The notes under the pieces are model-generated. The model had not been told where the DNA came from. It searched no databases and saw nothing but the letters and a program-made list of their open reading frames with translations. Shown in pieces: positions 8,566 to 17,555 of a stretch of 64,000 nt of DNA. Position numbers and translations under genes: made by a program. Every line of letters begins with the position of its first letter. Positions within the stretch are counted from its first letter, which is position 1. This DNA is from Nocardioides pinisoli. GTDB taxonomy: Bacteria > Actinomycetota > Actinomycetes > Propionibacteriales > Nocardioidaceae. The stretch lies in NCBI RefSeq assembly GCF_024199985.1, contig NZ_JANARS010000004.1:407224-471223 (forward strand), given 5' to 3'.

Positions 8566-9932
8566 GACGCCGTGAGGGGGTAGCGGACGCGGACCCGGTA
8601 GCCGCCGGTCACGCGCGGCCCGATGTCGACCTGGCCGTCGTGCGTGGCCGCGCGCTCGCGGATGCCGAGCTGTCCCAGCCCGCTGCCCGAGGTGCCGTGC
8701 CGGGGTCGGCCGTTGTCGACGACCTCCACCTCGGCGTAGGCGGCGGCTCCGTCGACGCGGACCACCACCGAGACGGTGTCGGCGGTGCTGTGCCGACGGA
8801 CGTTGGTCAGCGCCTCCTGGACCGTGCGGTAGATCGCCAGGCCGATGCCGCGGGGCAGGCTGCTCGTGGCGCTCGGCCGGTCCTCGACGACGTCGAGGTG
8901 CACGGCGAGCCCCTCCCGGCGCACCTGGGCGACCAGGTCGGGCAGGTCGTCGACGCCCGCCTCCGACGTACGGTCGCGGCTCCCGGTGTCCGCGTCGCCG
9001 TCACCGTCGACCTCGCGGTCCGCGGGGCCCTCGCGCAGGGTGCCGAGCAGGCGCCGCATCTGCGTCAGCGCGTCGCGGGAGGCCTCCTCGACGTGCGTCA
9101 GGGCCGTCCGCGCGGCCTCGGGGTCGCGGTCGAGCACCCGCCGCGCCGCGCCGGCCTGGATGCCCATCGCGGAGACGCCGTGGGCCACGACGTCGTGCAG
9201 CTCGCGGGCGATGCGCAGGCGTTCGTCGAGGACGGCCTGCTCGCGTAGCCGGCCGGCCTGGGCGGCGATGGTGCCGGCCTGCTCCTGCAGGCGGATGCGC
9301 TGCCGGGCCGCCCGCCAGGACACACCACCGCCGACGATGGCGCCGCCGAAGTAGATGACGTTGACCAGCAGGGTGATCGCCACGGCCGCGGGGATGGCGG
9401 GGAACAGCCCCACCCGTTCGCCGTCCTCCGTCGCGTCGACCATGTCCTGGGCGGCCGAGCCGACGGCGAACTGCCAGGTGATCCAGGCGAACATGAACAG
9501 CACGATCGTGCCGATCACGACGACCATCGCGCGCCGGTCCCGGGCGTAGGCGACGCCGGAGAGCAGGGCGACGAAGTAGACGATCTGCAGCGACACCTGC
9601 CCCATCACCTGCGGCATGGTCACGCCGGCGACGAACATGTGCAGCGCGGCCAGGCTCGCGACCACGAGCGGCCAGCGGCGCCGGCCCAGGAGCAGGGCGG
9701 CCCCCGTCGACACGGCGAGCCACTGCGTCCACACCGGGGCGTCGGTGTGGTCGAGCCCGCCGGCGCTGCGTACGAGCTCCAGCGCGAGCAGGCTGACCGC
9801 CTCGACGCTCGCGGCCAGCACGACGTCCTGGCGCCCCAGCGGTGGGCGGGGGCGTTCCCACGTGTCGTCGACGCCGAACCAGCGCGCCGTGCGCAGGCGG
9901 GCCGGGACTGCGGGGGGCGAGGAGACGGGCAC
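8562..9932 (-). CDS. Sensor histidine kinase (HisKA_3 / NarL-partner type)
   Basis: 456 residues, GTG start at 9932. The N-terminal half has about six membrane helices and little extracytoplasmic sequence, suggesting membrane or intramembrane sensing. The dimerisation domain holds RIARELHDVVAHGVSAM, with the phospho-accepting His in the ELHD motif. The C-terminal HATPase has the N-box region TVQEALTNVRRHS, G1 VEVVDNGRP and G2 GSGLGQLGIRERA. A disordered acidic insert (DREVDGDGDADTGSRDRTSE) separates the two. It feeds the overlapping response regulator. Confidence 0.93.
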   Translation of the reverse strand: MPVSSPPAVPARLRTARWFGVDDTWERPRPPLGRQDVVLAASVEAVSLLALELVRSAGGLDHTDAPVWTQWLAVSTGAALLLGRRRWPLVVASLAALHMFVAGVTMPQVMGQVSLQIVYFVALLSGVAYARDRRAMVVVIGTIVLFMFAWITWQFAVGSAAQDMVDATEDGERVGLFPAIPAAVAITLLVNVIYFGGAIVGGGVSWRAARQRIRLQEQAGTIAAQAGRLREQAVLDERLRIARELHDVVAHGVSAMGIQAGAARRVLDRDPEAARTALTHVEEASRDALTQMRRLLGTLREGPADREVDGDGDADTGSRDRTSEAGVDDLPDLVAQVRREGLAVHLDVVEDRPSATSSLPRGIGLAIYRTVQEALTNVRRHSTADTVSVVVRVDGAAAYAEVEVVDNGRPRHGTSGSGLGQLGIRERAATHDGQVDIGPRVTGGYRVRVRYPLTAS

Positions 9933-10013
9933 GGCACGCGAGCCTAGGTGACGGCTGCCCCCGCCGGATCCGTCGCCAGAGGGAGATCGAGGTCCTCTTG
10001 TAGCGTCGCCTCG

Positions 10014-10757
10014 GTGTCAGGGATGCATTTCGAGCGGATGGCGGCCCAGTACGCCGGCGCGCGGCCGCCGTACCCGTCACGGCTCTACGACCTCCTCGCG
10101 GAGCAGGGCGTCATCGGTCCGGGCACCAGGGTGCTCGAGGTCGGCGCCGGGTCGGGCCTGGCCACGCGGGAGCTGGTCCGTGCCGGCAGCGAGGTCGTGG
10201 CCATCGAGCCCGGGCGGGAGCTCGCCCGGCTGCTCGGGCGTGAGGTCCCAGAAGCATCCGTGCTGCTCACCGGCCTCGAGGACGCCACTCTCCCCGACGG
10301 AGGCTTCAGCGCTGCCGTGGCAGCGACCTCGATGCACTGGGTCGACCTCTCGATCGGCCTGCCGCGGCTCCACGCGGCGCTGCGGCCCGGAGGCCGGCTG
10401 GCCGTGTGGCGCCACCTGTTCGGGGACGACAGCGTCGACACCGAGTTCCGGCGACGGGTGGCGCACGTCGTCGCCCAGCGCCCGCGCGAGCCGGGCGCGC
10501 CCCGCGTCGAGGCCCGGCCCACGATGGACGAGCTCGCGGCCGGGGGCTGGTTCGAACCCGAGCGGACGGAGCACTGGCGCTGGTCGATCGACCTGGACAC
10601 CGACCACGTACGCCGTCTCTTCCGGACGTTCAGCGACTGGAGCGAGCCGGAGGTGGACGCCGTCGCGCGCGCCGCCGACGAGCTCGGCGGCGTCGTCACC
10701 GAGCACTACCAGTCGACCCTGCATCTGCTGACCAGGTCAGCGAGTCCACGAGACTGA
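10014..10757 (+). CDS. Class I SAM-dependent methyltransferase
   Basis: 247 residues from GTG 10014; an alternative ATG lies at 10023 and no clear ribosome site decides between them. Motif I VLEVGAGSGLATREL, the acidic residue at the end of strand 2 (VVAIEPGREL) and a motif near ATSMHWVDLSIGLP match the Methyltransf_11/25 group, often annotated as trans-aconitate or ubiquinone/menaquinone-type methyltransferases. The N-terminal RMAAQYAGARPPYPSRL is characteristic. The substrate is unknown. It is divergent from the histidine kinase gene across 81 bases. Confidence 0.85.
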   Translation: MSGMHFERMAAQYAGARPPYPSRLYDLLAEQGVIGPGTRVLEVGAGSGLATRELVRAGSEVVAIEPGRELARLLGREVPEASVLLTGLEDATLPDGGFSAAVAATSMHWVDLSIGLPRLHAALRPGGRLAVWRHLFGDDSVDTEFRRRVAHVVAQRPREPGAPRVEARPTMDELAAGGWFEPERTEHWRWSIDLDTDHVRRLFRTFSDWSEPEVDAVARAADELGGVVTEHYQSTLHLLTRSASPRD

Positions 10758-10889
10758 GGTCCCCCAACGACGCGCTCGGTTTTGCGACGCGACCGTTCCT
10801 CGGACCAGCAATCATCCACAGGACCGACTTCGGCGAGTCTGACCACATGTCGGCCTCCGACTGTCGGACCCTCCTGCTTCATTGGTCAC

Positions 10890-12659
10890 ATGCCCGCCAG
10901 TCGATCTCCTCTCACCGCAGCCGCGATCACGGCGACGCGGCGCGAGGTGCAGGCCGCGCTCGACGGCCCGAGCAGGCTCGACGACGCCGGTCGCGTCGAC
11001 GCGATCCGGGCGCTGGAGGAGCTGGCCTGCACGGTGAGCGCAGCGCAGGCAGCGCTGGCGGCCGAGCTGGCCGACTCCGTCGAGGCCGACCACGAGGCGC
11101 TGGGCGTCCCGTCCGCCCGGCGCGGCCAGGGTGTCGCCGCGCAGGTCGCCCTCGCGCGGCGGGAGTCGCCCCACCGCGGCCAGCGCCACCTCGGGCTGGC
11201 GCGGGTCGTGCGTCGCGAGCTCCCCCACACGTGGGCCGCCTGGCGGGCCGGTCGAATCACCGAGTGGCGGGCCACGCTGATCGCGCGGGAGACCTCCTGT
11301 CTCTCCCTCGAGCACCGGCTGCTCGTCGACGAGGCGCTCGCTGCCGACCACGACGAGCTCGAGGCGATGAGCGATCGTCAGGTCGTCTCGTCCGCACAGG
11401 ACGAGGGCGCCCGGCTCGACGCGGCCGCACAGGTGGCTCGGCGCCGCAAGGCCGAGTCCGAGCGCCACGTCTCGATCCGACCCGCGCCGGACAGCATGGT
11501 CTGGCTGACCACCTTGCTGCCGGTCAAGGACGGCGTCGCCGCCTTCGCGAAACTGAGCCGCGAGGCGGACAGCGCACGGGCGGAGGGCGATCCACGAACG
11601 CGCGGCCAGGTGATGGCGGACGCCCTCGTCCAGTCCGTCCTCGGCGGCGCCACGACAAGGTCCGAGGACGACACGGGCGGCGAGCCCGTCACCAGGGCGA
11701 GGAAGACGCTGCGGTCACTCCCGGTCGCCCTCGGCGTGGTGATGACCGACGCCGCGTTGTTCGGCGGCGCGGACGACGCAGCACACCTCGAGGGCTTCGG
11801 CCCGATCCCCGCCGAGCTGGCGAGGGAGATCGTGTGCGGCGCCCTCAGCGCGGACGAGGTCGTGACCATCCGCCGGCTCTACGCCTCGCCCACCACCGGC
11901 GAGCTGGTCAGCATGGACGCCCGCACCCGCCACGTCGACCACGTGCAGCCCCACGATGCCGACGGTCCCACCGCGGGACACAACGGGCAGGGTCTGTGCG
12001 AAGCGTGCAACCACGCGAAACAGGCTCCGCGTTGGCGGGCCAGACCCGAGCCGGACGGCAGCGTGACGACGACCCTCCCGACCGGCCACACCCAGTCCAC
12101 CCGACCGCCGGCCGTGGCGACGGTCAGGCGTCGGGAGCTCCCCGCCCTGACGATCGACTACGTCCTCGCCGGCCGACACCTGACGACGGGATCGTGCCGA
12201 CCCGGCTGCCAGACTCCCGCCCATGACCGTCGTCGCGTCGCTCGTCCTCTTCGCCCTGGCCGCCCTCGCCGAGATCGGCGGCGCGTGGCTGGTGTGGCAG
12301 GGCCTGCGCGAGGACCGCGGCTGGCTGTGGGTCGGCGCCGGGTTCATCGCCCTGGGCCTCTACGGCCTGGTCGCCACCCTGCAGCCCGACGCCCACTTCG
12401 GGCGGATCCTGGCGGCGTACGGCGGCGTGTTCGTGGCCGGCTCGCTGGCCTGGGGCATGGTCGTGGACGGCTTCCGCCCCGACCGCTACGACGTCGGCGG
12501 CGCGCTGGTCTGCCTGGTCGGCGTCGCGGTGATCATGTACGCCCCGCGGCCGGCCTGAGCACGGCTCACTCGACCGGCAGGCCGAGACCCCGCGCGATCA
12601 GCATCCGCTGGACCTCCGAGGTGCCCTCACCGATCTCGAGGACCTTCGCGTCGCGGTAG
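10890..12659 (+). CDS. DUF222 / HNH endonuclease-like protein, internally deleted and without its own stop
   Basis: From ATG 10890 the first ~300 residues match DUF222 proteins of actinomycetes, and the HNH end is recognisable as [16 protein letters not shown] and [16 protein letters not shown]. In intact relatives the segment before RHVDHV contains the phrase ...FPxxLxxFLxLRDxxCRTPWCDAPI; here [17 protein letters not shown] joins directly to TRHVDHV, so about 30 residues with the first Cys pair are missing. Recognisable homology ends near 12165, yet the first in-frame stop is 12657-12659, which would overlap the whole YnfA-like gene and the tail of the acyl-CoA dehydrogenase gene. A 3' frameshift or loss of the stop is likely; a TGA in another frame lies near 12180. 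Probably non-functional as a nuclease. Confidence 0.6.
   Translation: MPASRSPLTAAAITATRREVQAALDGPSRLDDAGRVDAIRALEELACTVSAAQAALAAELADSVEADHEALGVPSARRGQGVAAQVALARRESPHRGQRHLGLARVVRRELPHTWAAWRAGRITEWRATLIARETSCLSLEHRLLVDEALAADHDELEAMSDRQVVSSAQDEGARLDAAAQVARRRKAESERHVSIRPAPDSMVWLTTLLPVKDGVAAFAKLSREADSARAEGDPRTRGQVMADALVQSVLGGATTRSEDDTGGEPVTRARKTLRSLPVALGVVMTDAALFGGADDAAHLEGFGPIPAELAREIVCGALSADEVVTIRRLYASPTTGELVSMDARTRHVDHVQPHDADGPTAGHNGQGLCEACNHAKQAPRWRARPEPDGSVTTTLPTGHTQSTRPPAVATVRRRELPALTIDYVLAGRHLTTGSCRPGCQTPAHDRRRVARPLRPGRPRRDRRRVAGVAGPARGPRLAVGRRRVHRPGPLRPGRHPAARRPLRADPGGVRRRVRGRLAGLGHGRGRLPPRPLRRRRRAGLPGRRRGDHVRPAAGLSTAHSTGRPRPRAISIRWTSEVPSPISRTFASR
12223..12558 (+). CDS. YnfA/UPF0060 family small membrane protein
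   Basis: 111 residues, four membrane helices. [17 protein letters not shown] in helix 1, [11 protein letters not shown] in helix 2 and [31 protein letters not shown] in helices 3-4 are the diagnostic blocks of the YnfA family, which is related to small multidrug resistance proteins. Length matches the family. It lies on the same strand as the degenerate DUF222 gene and convergent to the acyl-CoA dehydrogenase with only 7 bases between stops. Confidence 0.93.
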   Translation: MTVVASLVLFALAALAEIGGAWLVWQGLREDRGWLWVGAGFIALGLYGLVATLQPDAHFGRILAAYGGVFVAGSLAWGMVVDGFRPDRYDVGGALVCLVGVAVIMYAPRPA

Positions 12660-13765
12660 AACCGCGTGACGGGGTACTCCTCCATGAATCCGTAGCCGCC
12701 GAAGACCTGCGTCGCGATGCGGGTCGCGGTGACCGCCGACTCGGTGGCGTAGAGCTTGGCGACGGCGGCCGCCTGCTTGAAGGACCCCATGGTGACCGAG
12801 GAGGACCCGGCGTCCATCGCGTCCTTCATCGCCGCGGCCTTGTAGGTCAGCAGGCGCGAGGCGTCGAGCATCACCTGCAGGTCGGAGACCTGGAAGGCGA
12901 GGCCCTGCTTGCGCCCGATGGGCCCGCCGAAGGTCTGGCGCTCACCGGCGTACTGCAGCGACATGTCGAGGCAGGCCTGGATGCAGCCGACCGCGAGCGC
13001 GGCGATCGCGACCCGGCCGTCGTCGAGCGTGGCGAGGAACTGGGCGTAGCCGCGGCCCCGCTCCCCGAGCAGGTGCGACTCCGGCACGCGCGCGTCGCTG
13101 AACGACAGCGGGTGGGTGTCGGAGGCGTGCCAGCCGAGCTTGTCGTAGGCCTTCTCGGCGGTGAAGCCGGGGGTGTCGGAGGGGACGATGATCGTCGAGA
13201 TCTCCGGTCGCCCGTCGGCGCGCTCACCGGTGCGGGCGGTGACGGTGACGAGCGAGGTGATGTCGGACCCGGAGTTGGTGATGAACTGCTTCGAGCCGTT
13301 GACGACCCACTCGCCGTTCTCCAGCACTGCCTTGGTCTTCGTCGCCCCGGCGTCCGAGCCGGCGCCCGGCTCCGTCAGGCCGAAGCCCGCGATCTTCTCA
13401 CCGGCGACGAGGTCGGGCAGCCAGGTCTTCTTCTGCTCGTCGGTGCCGAAGGTCAGGATCGGGTTGATCCCGAGCCCGACCGCCGCCTCGAGGGTGATGC
13501 CCATCGACTGGTCGACGCGGCCGACCTCCTCGATCGCCAGGCACAGCGAGGTGAACCCGCCGTCCTCGCCGGCCATGCCCGCGCCGCCGAACTCCTCCGG
13601 GGCGGTGAGCCCCATCAGGCCGAGCGCGCCCATCTTCTGGACCACGTTGGTCGGGAAGTGGTGGTCGCGGTCCCACTGCGCGGCGTGCGGCGCGATCTCG
13701 GCCTCGGCGAAGTCGCGGACGCTGCGGCGGAACTGCTCGTGCTCGGGGGACAGCTCGAAGGTCAT
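12566..13765 (-). CDS. Acyl-CoA dehydrogenase
   Basis: 399 residues from ATG 13765 (MTFELSPEHEQFRRSVRDFA). N-terminal helical domain, middle FAD domain with FGLTEPGAGSDAG and FITNSGSD, and C-terminal domain with QTFGGPIGRKQGLAFQ and [20 protein letters not shown] then [11 protein letters not shown]. The Glu in IGEGTSE is at the position of the catalytic base of medium/short-chain enzymes. It oxidises acyl-CoA to enoyl-CoA with electrons passed to ETF; sequence style suggests a short/branched-chain type, not proven. An 18-base palindrome just upstream of the start is a likely repressor site. Confidence 0.95.
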   Translation of the reverse strand: MTFELSPEHEQFRRSVRDFAEAEIAPHAAQWDRDHHFPTNVVQKMGALGLMGLTAPEEFGGAGMAGEDGGFTSLCLAIEEVGRVDQSMGITLEAAVGLGINPILTFGTDEQKKTWLPDLVAGEKIAGFGLTEPGAGSDAGATKTKAVLENGEWVVNGSKQFITNSGSDITSLVTVTARTGERADGRPEISTIIVPSDTPGFTAEKAYDKLGWHASDTHPLSFSDARVPESHLLGERGRGYAQFLATLDDGRVAIAALAVGCIQACLDMSLQYAGERQTFGGPIGRKQGLAFQVSDLQVMLDASRLLTYKAAAMKDAMDAGSSSVTMGSFKQAAAVAKLYATESAVTATRIATQVFGGYGFMEEYPVTRFYRDAKVLEIGEGTSEVQRMLIARGLGLPVE

Positions 13766-13785
13766 GGAGCGAGAATAGCGGGGCA

Positions 13786-13803
13786 GGTTAGCGATCGCTA
13801 ACC
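13786..13803. promoter_or_regulatory. 18-base perfect palindrome GGTTAGCGATCGCTAACC
   Basis: A perfect 18-base palindrome ends 21 bases upstream of the acyl-CoA dehydrogenase ATG, where a TetR-type repressor would block the promoter. The TTAGCGATCGCTAA core looks like operators of TetR regulators of fatty- or branched-chain acyl-CoA catabolism; the regulator itself is not next to it. Confidence 0.65.
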
Positions 13804-13878
13804 CCCAGGCTCGGTCGTTCACGTGGCCGGTCCGTGTGACGTACGCGATTCCCCGCCGCACGGCCTCCGGGTCTAGAG

Positions 13879-13897
13879 TTAGGGCAGCCTAAGCAAA
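13879..13897 (+). promoter_or_regulatory. Iron-box-like site (IdeR/DtxR type)
   Basis: TTAGGGCAGCCTAAGCAAA matches 14 of 19 positions of the IdeR/DtxR iron box TTAGGTTAGGCTAACCTAA. It lies 15 bases before the GTG start of the ferric-iron binding protein gene, exactly where repression by an iron-loaded regulator would act. Confidence 0.7.
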
Positions 13898-13912
13898 GTA
13901 AGGACGCCCCCC

Positions 13913-14941
13913 GTGACCCCTTCCCCGCGCCGCGCGACCACGCGCGCCAGTGTGGCCCTGGCCGCCACCCTCCTGACCGCCTCGACCCTGTCGGGGTGCG
14001 GCGTCTTCGGCTCGCCCGACCTCGTGGTCTACAACGCCCAGCACGAGCAGCTGCTCGACGAGATCGTGCCGCTGTTCGAGGAGGAGTCGGGCCTCGACGT
14101 CGAGCTGCGCAACGGCAAGGACCTCGAGATGGCCAACCAGATCGTCGAGGAGGGTGGCGACTCCCCGGCCGACGTGTTCCTCACCGAGAACTCCCCCGCG
14201 ATGAGCATCGTCGACAACGAAGGCCTGTTCGCCGAGCTCCCCGAGTCGGCGACCGCGTCGATCCCCGAGCAGTACGTCCCGGCCGACCGCACGTGGACCG
14301 GCTTCCTCGCCCGCTCGACTGTCGCGATGTACAACACCGACACGATGACCGAGGCGGACATGCCCGCCTCGATCCTCGACTTCGCCGACCCCGAGTGGGA
14401 GGGCCGCGTCGCCTTCTCCCCCACCGGTGCGGACTTCCAGGCGATCGTGTCCGCCGTCCTCGAGCTCGAGGGCGAGGAGGCCACGGCCGAGTGGCTCGCC
14501 GGCCTCGAGGCCAACGGCGTGATCGTGCAGAACAACCTCGTCGTGATGCAGTCGGTGGACTCCGGCGAGGTCGACGCCGGCATCGCCTACCACTACTACT
14601 GGTACCGCGACCGCCAGGAGAACGGGACGGACTCCGACAGCTCGGCGCTGCACTTCTTCGGCAACCAGGACCCGGGCGCGTTCCTCAGCATCTCCGGCGC
14701 CGGCATCCTCGACAGCAGCGAGAACAAAGAGGCCGCGGAGGAGTTCGTCACCTGGCTGACCGGCACCGAGGCCCAGCAGGCGATGGCGGAGTCCTACGCC
14801 CTGGAGTACCCGCTCAACCCCGAGGCGAGCCTCGCCCCGGAGGTCAAGCCCTTCGACGAGCTCGAGCCGCCGGCGGTCGACGTGGCCGCCCTCAACGGCC
14901 CGCAGGTGACCGAGCTGATGACCGCGGCAGGCCTCCTCTGA
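13913..14941 (+). CDS. Fe3+ ABC transporter substrate-binding lipoprotein (FbpA-like)
   Basis: 342 residues from GTG 13913. A basic N-terminus and hydrophobic segment end in the lipobox LSGC, so the mature protein is lipid-anchored outside the membrane. LVVYNAQHEQLLDEIVPLFE and ADVFLTENSPAMS are typical of the FbpA/SfuA ferric-iron binding family. HYYWYRDR near residue 225 supplies the adjacent Tyr residues that bind Fe3+ in this family. It is the first gene of a coupled operon: its TGA overlaps the permease start. The iron-box-like site upstream predicts induction under iron limitation. Confidence 0.9.
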   Translation: MTPSPRRATTRASVALAATLLTASTLSGCGVFGSPDLVVYNAQHEQLLDEIVPLFEEESGLDVELRNGKDLEMANQIVEEGGDSPADVFLTENSPAMSIVDNEGLFAELPESATASIPEQYVPADRTWTGFLARSTVAMYNTDTMTEADMPASILDFADPEWEGRVAFSPTGADFQAIVSAVLELEGEEATAEWLAGLEANGVIVQNNLVVMQSVDSGEVDAGIAYHYYWYRDRQENGTDSDSSALHFFGNQDPGAFLSISGAGILDSSENKEAAEEFVTWLTGTEAQQAMAESYALEYPLNPEASLAPEVKPFDELEPPAVDVAALNGPQVTELMTAAGLL

Positions 14942-16497
14942 CCACGCTCACCGCCCGCACCGGGCGCCGTACGCCGCTCCCGCTGCTCGTCGCGGGGGCG
15001 GCGGTGGCGCTCCTCGCGCTGGTGCCGCTGGTGTACGTGGCCTCCTACGTGGTCATCATCGGCCCCGTCGACCTCTGGGAGCTGCTGGCGCGTCCGCGCA
15101 TCGCCGAGCTGCTCCGCAACACCGTCACCCTCGCGGTCGTCTGCATGGCCGCCACCGCCGTGCTCGGCGTCGCACTGGCCTTCCTCGTCGAGCGCACCGA
15201 CCTGCCCGGCCGCCGCCTGTGGCACGGGCTGCTCGTCGCGCCGCTGGCCGTCCCCGCCTTCGTCAACGGCTACGCCTGGGTCTCGCTCGACCGCAGCATC
15301 AACGGCTTCACCGGCGCCTTCATGGTCGTCACGCTGTCCTACTACCCGCTCGTCTACCTGCCCGTCGTGGCGATGCTGCGCCGCCTCGACCCCGCGCTGG
15401 AGGAGTCGGCCTGGTCGCTCGGCCACTCGCGCGCCCGCACCTTCCGCACGGTCGTGCTGCCGCAGCTGCGACCCGCGGTGCTCGGCGGTGCGCTGCTGGT
15501 CGGCCTGCACCTGCTCGCCGAGTTCGGCGCGCTGTCGCTGCTGCGCTTCCCGACCTTCACCACCGCCATCTACGACCAGTACGGCTCGACCTTCAACGGG
15601 GGTGCCGCCACCGCGATGGCCGGCGTCCTGGTCCTGCTCTGCTTGGTCCTGCTGCTCGCCGAGCTGCGGCTGCGCGGCAACCGCCGGTACGCCCGGCTGG
15701 GCCGCGGCGCCGCCCGCGGCGCGGTGCGCGTCGCCCTCGGTCACGGGCGGTGGCCGCTGCTCGCCGCCGTCGGAGCCGTCGTCGCCCTCGCCGTCGGGGT
15801 CCCGGCCTTCTCCCTGGTCCGCTGGCTGGCCGTCGGCACGTCGACGGAGTTCCCGGTGGCCGAGCTGGTCGAGGCGCTGGTCGCGACGGTCGCGCTCGCG
15901 CTCGCCGGCGCGGTCGTCACGACGCTCGCGGCGATCCCGGTCGTCTGGCTGGCCGTGCGCCACCGCGGCTGGGCGAGCACGGTGATCGAGCGCAGCACCT
16001 ACGTCGCCAACGCGCTGCCCGGCATCGTCGTCGGGCTCGCCCTCGTCGTGGCCTCGCTCCGCCTCGTGCCGGCCGTCTACCAGACCGCCGCGCTGCTCGT
16101 GGCGGCGTACGTCATCCTCTTCCTGCCGCGCGCGGTGGTGACGGTCCGCGCCGGGCTCGAGCAGGCGCCGACCGTGCTCGACGACGTCGCGCACAGCCTC
16201 GGCCACGGTCCGCTCGCGACCGCCCGCCGGGTGACCCTGCCGCTCATCGCGCCGAGCCTCGGCGCGGGCGCGGCGCTGGTGTTCCTCGCGATCTCCACCG
16301 AGCTCACCGCGACGCTGATGCTCTCCCCGATCGGCACCAGCACGCTCGCCACCGAGTTCTGGTCGGCCTCCTCCGAGCTCCGCTACGGCGCCGCCGCTCC
16401 CTACGCGCTGCTGCTCGTGCTCGTCTCGATCCCCGCCACCGTGCTGCTGATGCGCACCGACAGCCCCGCCACCAAGACCGAGAGGGTTCCCGTATGA
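14938..16497 (+). CDS. Fe3+ ABC transporter permease, double-length (FbpB-like)
   Basis: About 519 residues with two tandem BPD_transp_1 permease halves (about residues 50-240 and 300-500). Each half has the ATPase-contacting loop: EESAWSLGHSRARTFRTVVLPQ and DDVAHSLGHGPLATARRVTLP. This is the usual FbpB/SfuB architecture. No ATG or GTG lies between the upstream gene's end and the first membrane helix in this frame; the best start is CTG 14938 in the 4-base overlap CTGA. The next in-frame GTG codons lie inside helix 1. Downstream it overlaps the ATPase gene by ATGA. Confidence 0.9.
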   Translation: MTTLTARTGRRTPLPLLVAGAAVALLALVPLVYVASYVVIIGPVDLWELLARPRIAELLRNTVTLAVVCMAATAVLGVALAFLVERTDLPGRRLWHGLLVAPLAVPAFVNGYAWVSLDRSINGFTGAFMVVTLSYYPLVYLPVVAMLRRLDPALEESAWSLGHSRARTFRTVVLPQLRPAVLGGALLVGLHLLAEFGALSLLRFPTFTTAIYDQYGSTFNGGAATAMAGVLVLLCLVLLLAELRLRGNRRYARLGRGAARGAVRVALGHGRWPLLAAVGAVVALAVGVPAFSLVRWLAVGTSTEFPVAELVEALVATVALALAGAVVTTLAAIPVVWLAVRHRGWASTVIERSTYVANALPGIVVGLALVVASLRLVPAVYQTAALLVAAYVILFLPRAVVTVRAGLEQAPTVLDDVAHSLGHGPLATARRVTLPLIAPSLGAGAALVFLAISTELTATLMLSPIGTSTLATEFWSASSELRYGAAAPYALLLVLVSIPATVLLMRTDSPATKTERVPV

Positions 16498-17555
16498 GCT
16501 CGCTCACCATCACCGGCGTCACGAAGTCGTTCGGCTCCGGCGCCTCGGCCACTCGCGCCGTGGACGACGTGACGCTCCACGTGCCGCACGGCTCGTTCAC
16601 GACCGTGCTCGGCCCGTCCGGCTGCGGCAAGACGACCCTCCTTCGGCTCATCGCCGGCTTCCTCGTCCCCGAGTCGGGCGCCATCGCCTTCGGCGACACC
16701 GTGGTCGTCGGCGACGGCGTACGCCCCATGCCCCCGCAGACGCGACGAGTCGGCTACGTCCCCCAGGAGGGCGCGCTCTTCCCGCACCTCGACGTCGCGG
16801 CCAACATCGCCTTCGGCCTGCCCCGCGAGGCGCGCGGCACGACGGGCGCGGACCGCGTCGCGGAGATGCTCGAGCTCGTCGAGCTGCCCGCCGACTTCCG
16901 CGACCGGCGACCCGACGAGCTGTCGGGTGGCCAGCAGCAACGCGTGGCCCTGGCCCGCTCGCTGGCGCCGGCGCCGGCGATCGTCCTGCTCGACGAGCCC
17001 TTCTCCTCCCTCGACGCCGGGCTGCGCGGCAGCACGGCGCGCGCCGTGCGACGCGCCCTGGCGGTGACCAACACCACCGCCCTGCTCGTCACCCACGACC
17101 AGAACGAGGCGCTCTCCCTGGCCGACCAGGTCGCCGTCATGCGGGCCGGCCGGCTGGTGCAGTCGGCCGCGCCGAGCGAGGTCTACCTCTCCCCGAGCGA
17201 CCCGCAGGTCGCGGAGTTCGTGGGCCGCGCCGTCGTGCTGCCCGGCACCGCCACCGACGCCCGCGCGACCTGCGCGCTGGGCGAGGTCGTGCTGACCGAG
17301 CCCGCCACCGGGCCCGTCGCACTGATGATCCGACCGGAGCAGGTCTTCGTCGACCTCGCGCACGACGAGGGCGTCCGCGGCACGGTCGAGGAGGTCAGCT
17401 ACTACGGCCACGACTGCGCCGTGCAGGTCCGCCTCGACGAGGGCACCTCGGTGCTCGCCCGGATGGCGGGGGTGCGGCGCCCGGGCCCCGGCGACACGGT
17501 CCACCTGCGCGTGACCGGGCTGGTCCGCGCCTACCACCCGGCGGGCGCACCGTGA
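16494..17555 (+). CDS. Fe3+ ABC transporter ATP-binding protein (FbpC-like)
   Basis: 353 residues, ATG overlapping the permease stop. Walker A GPSGCGKTTLLRLIAG (about 42-57), Q-loop YVPQEGALFPHLDV, signature LSGGQQQRVALARSLA, Walker B IVLLDEPFSSLDA and switch His VTHDQNEA are intact. A C-terminal TOBE-like domain (from about 240) includes MIRPEQVFVD, as in FbpC/PotA importers. It energises ferric-iron uptake with the two preceding genes. The stop overlaps the GTG of the adenylation-carrier-acyltransferase gene, which places that enzyme in the iron operon. Confidence 0.93.
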   Translation: MSSLTITGVTKSFGSGASATRAVDDVTLHVPHGSFTTVLGPSGCGKTTLLRLIAGFLVPESGAIAFGDTVVVGDGVRPMPPQTRRVGYVPQEGALFPHLDVAANIAFGLPREARGTTGADRVAEMLELVELPADFRDRRPDELSGGQQQRVALARSLAPAPAIVLLDEPFSSLDAGLRGSTARAVRRALAVTNTTALLVTHDQNEALSLADQVAVMRAGRLVQSAAPSEVYLSPSDPQVAEFVGRAVVLPGTATDARATCALGEVVLTEPATGPVALMIRPEQVFVDLAHDEGVRGTVEEVSYYGHDCAVQVRLDEGTSVLARMAGVRRPGPGDTVHLRVTGLVRAYHPAGAP

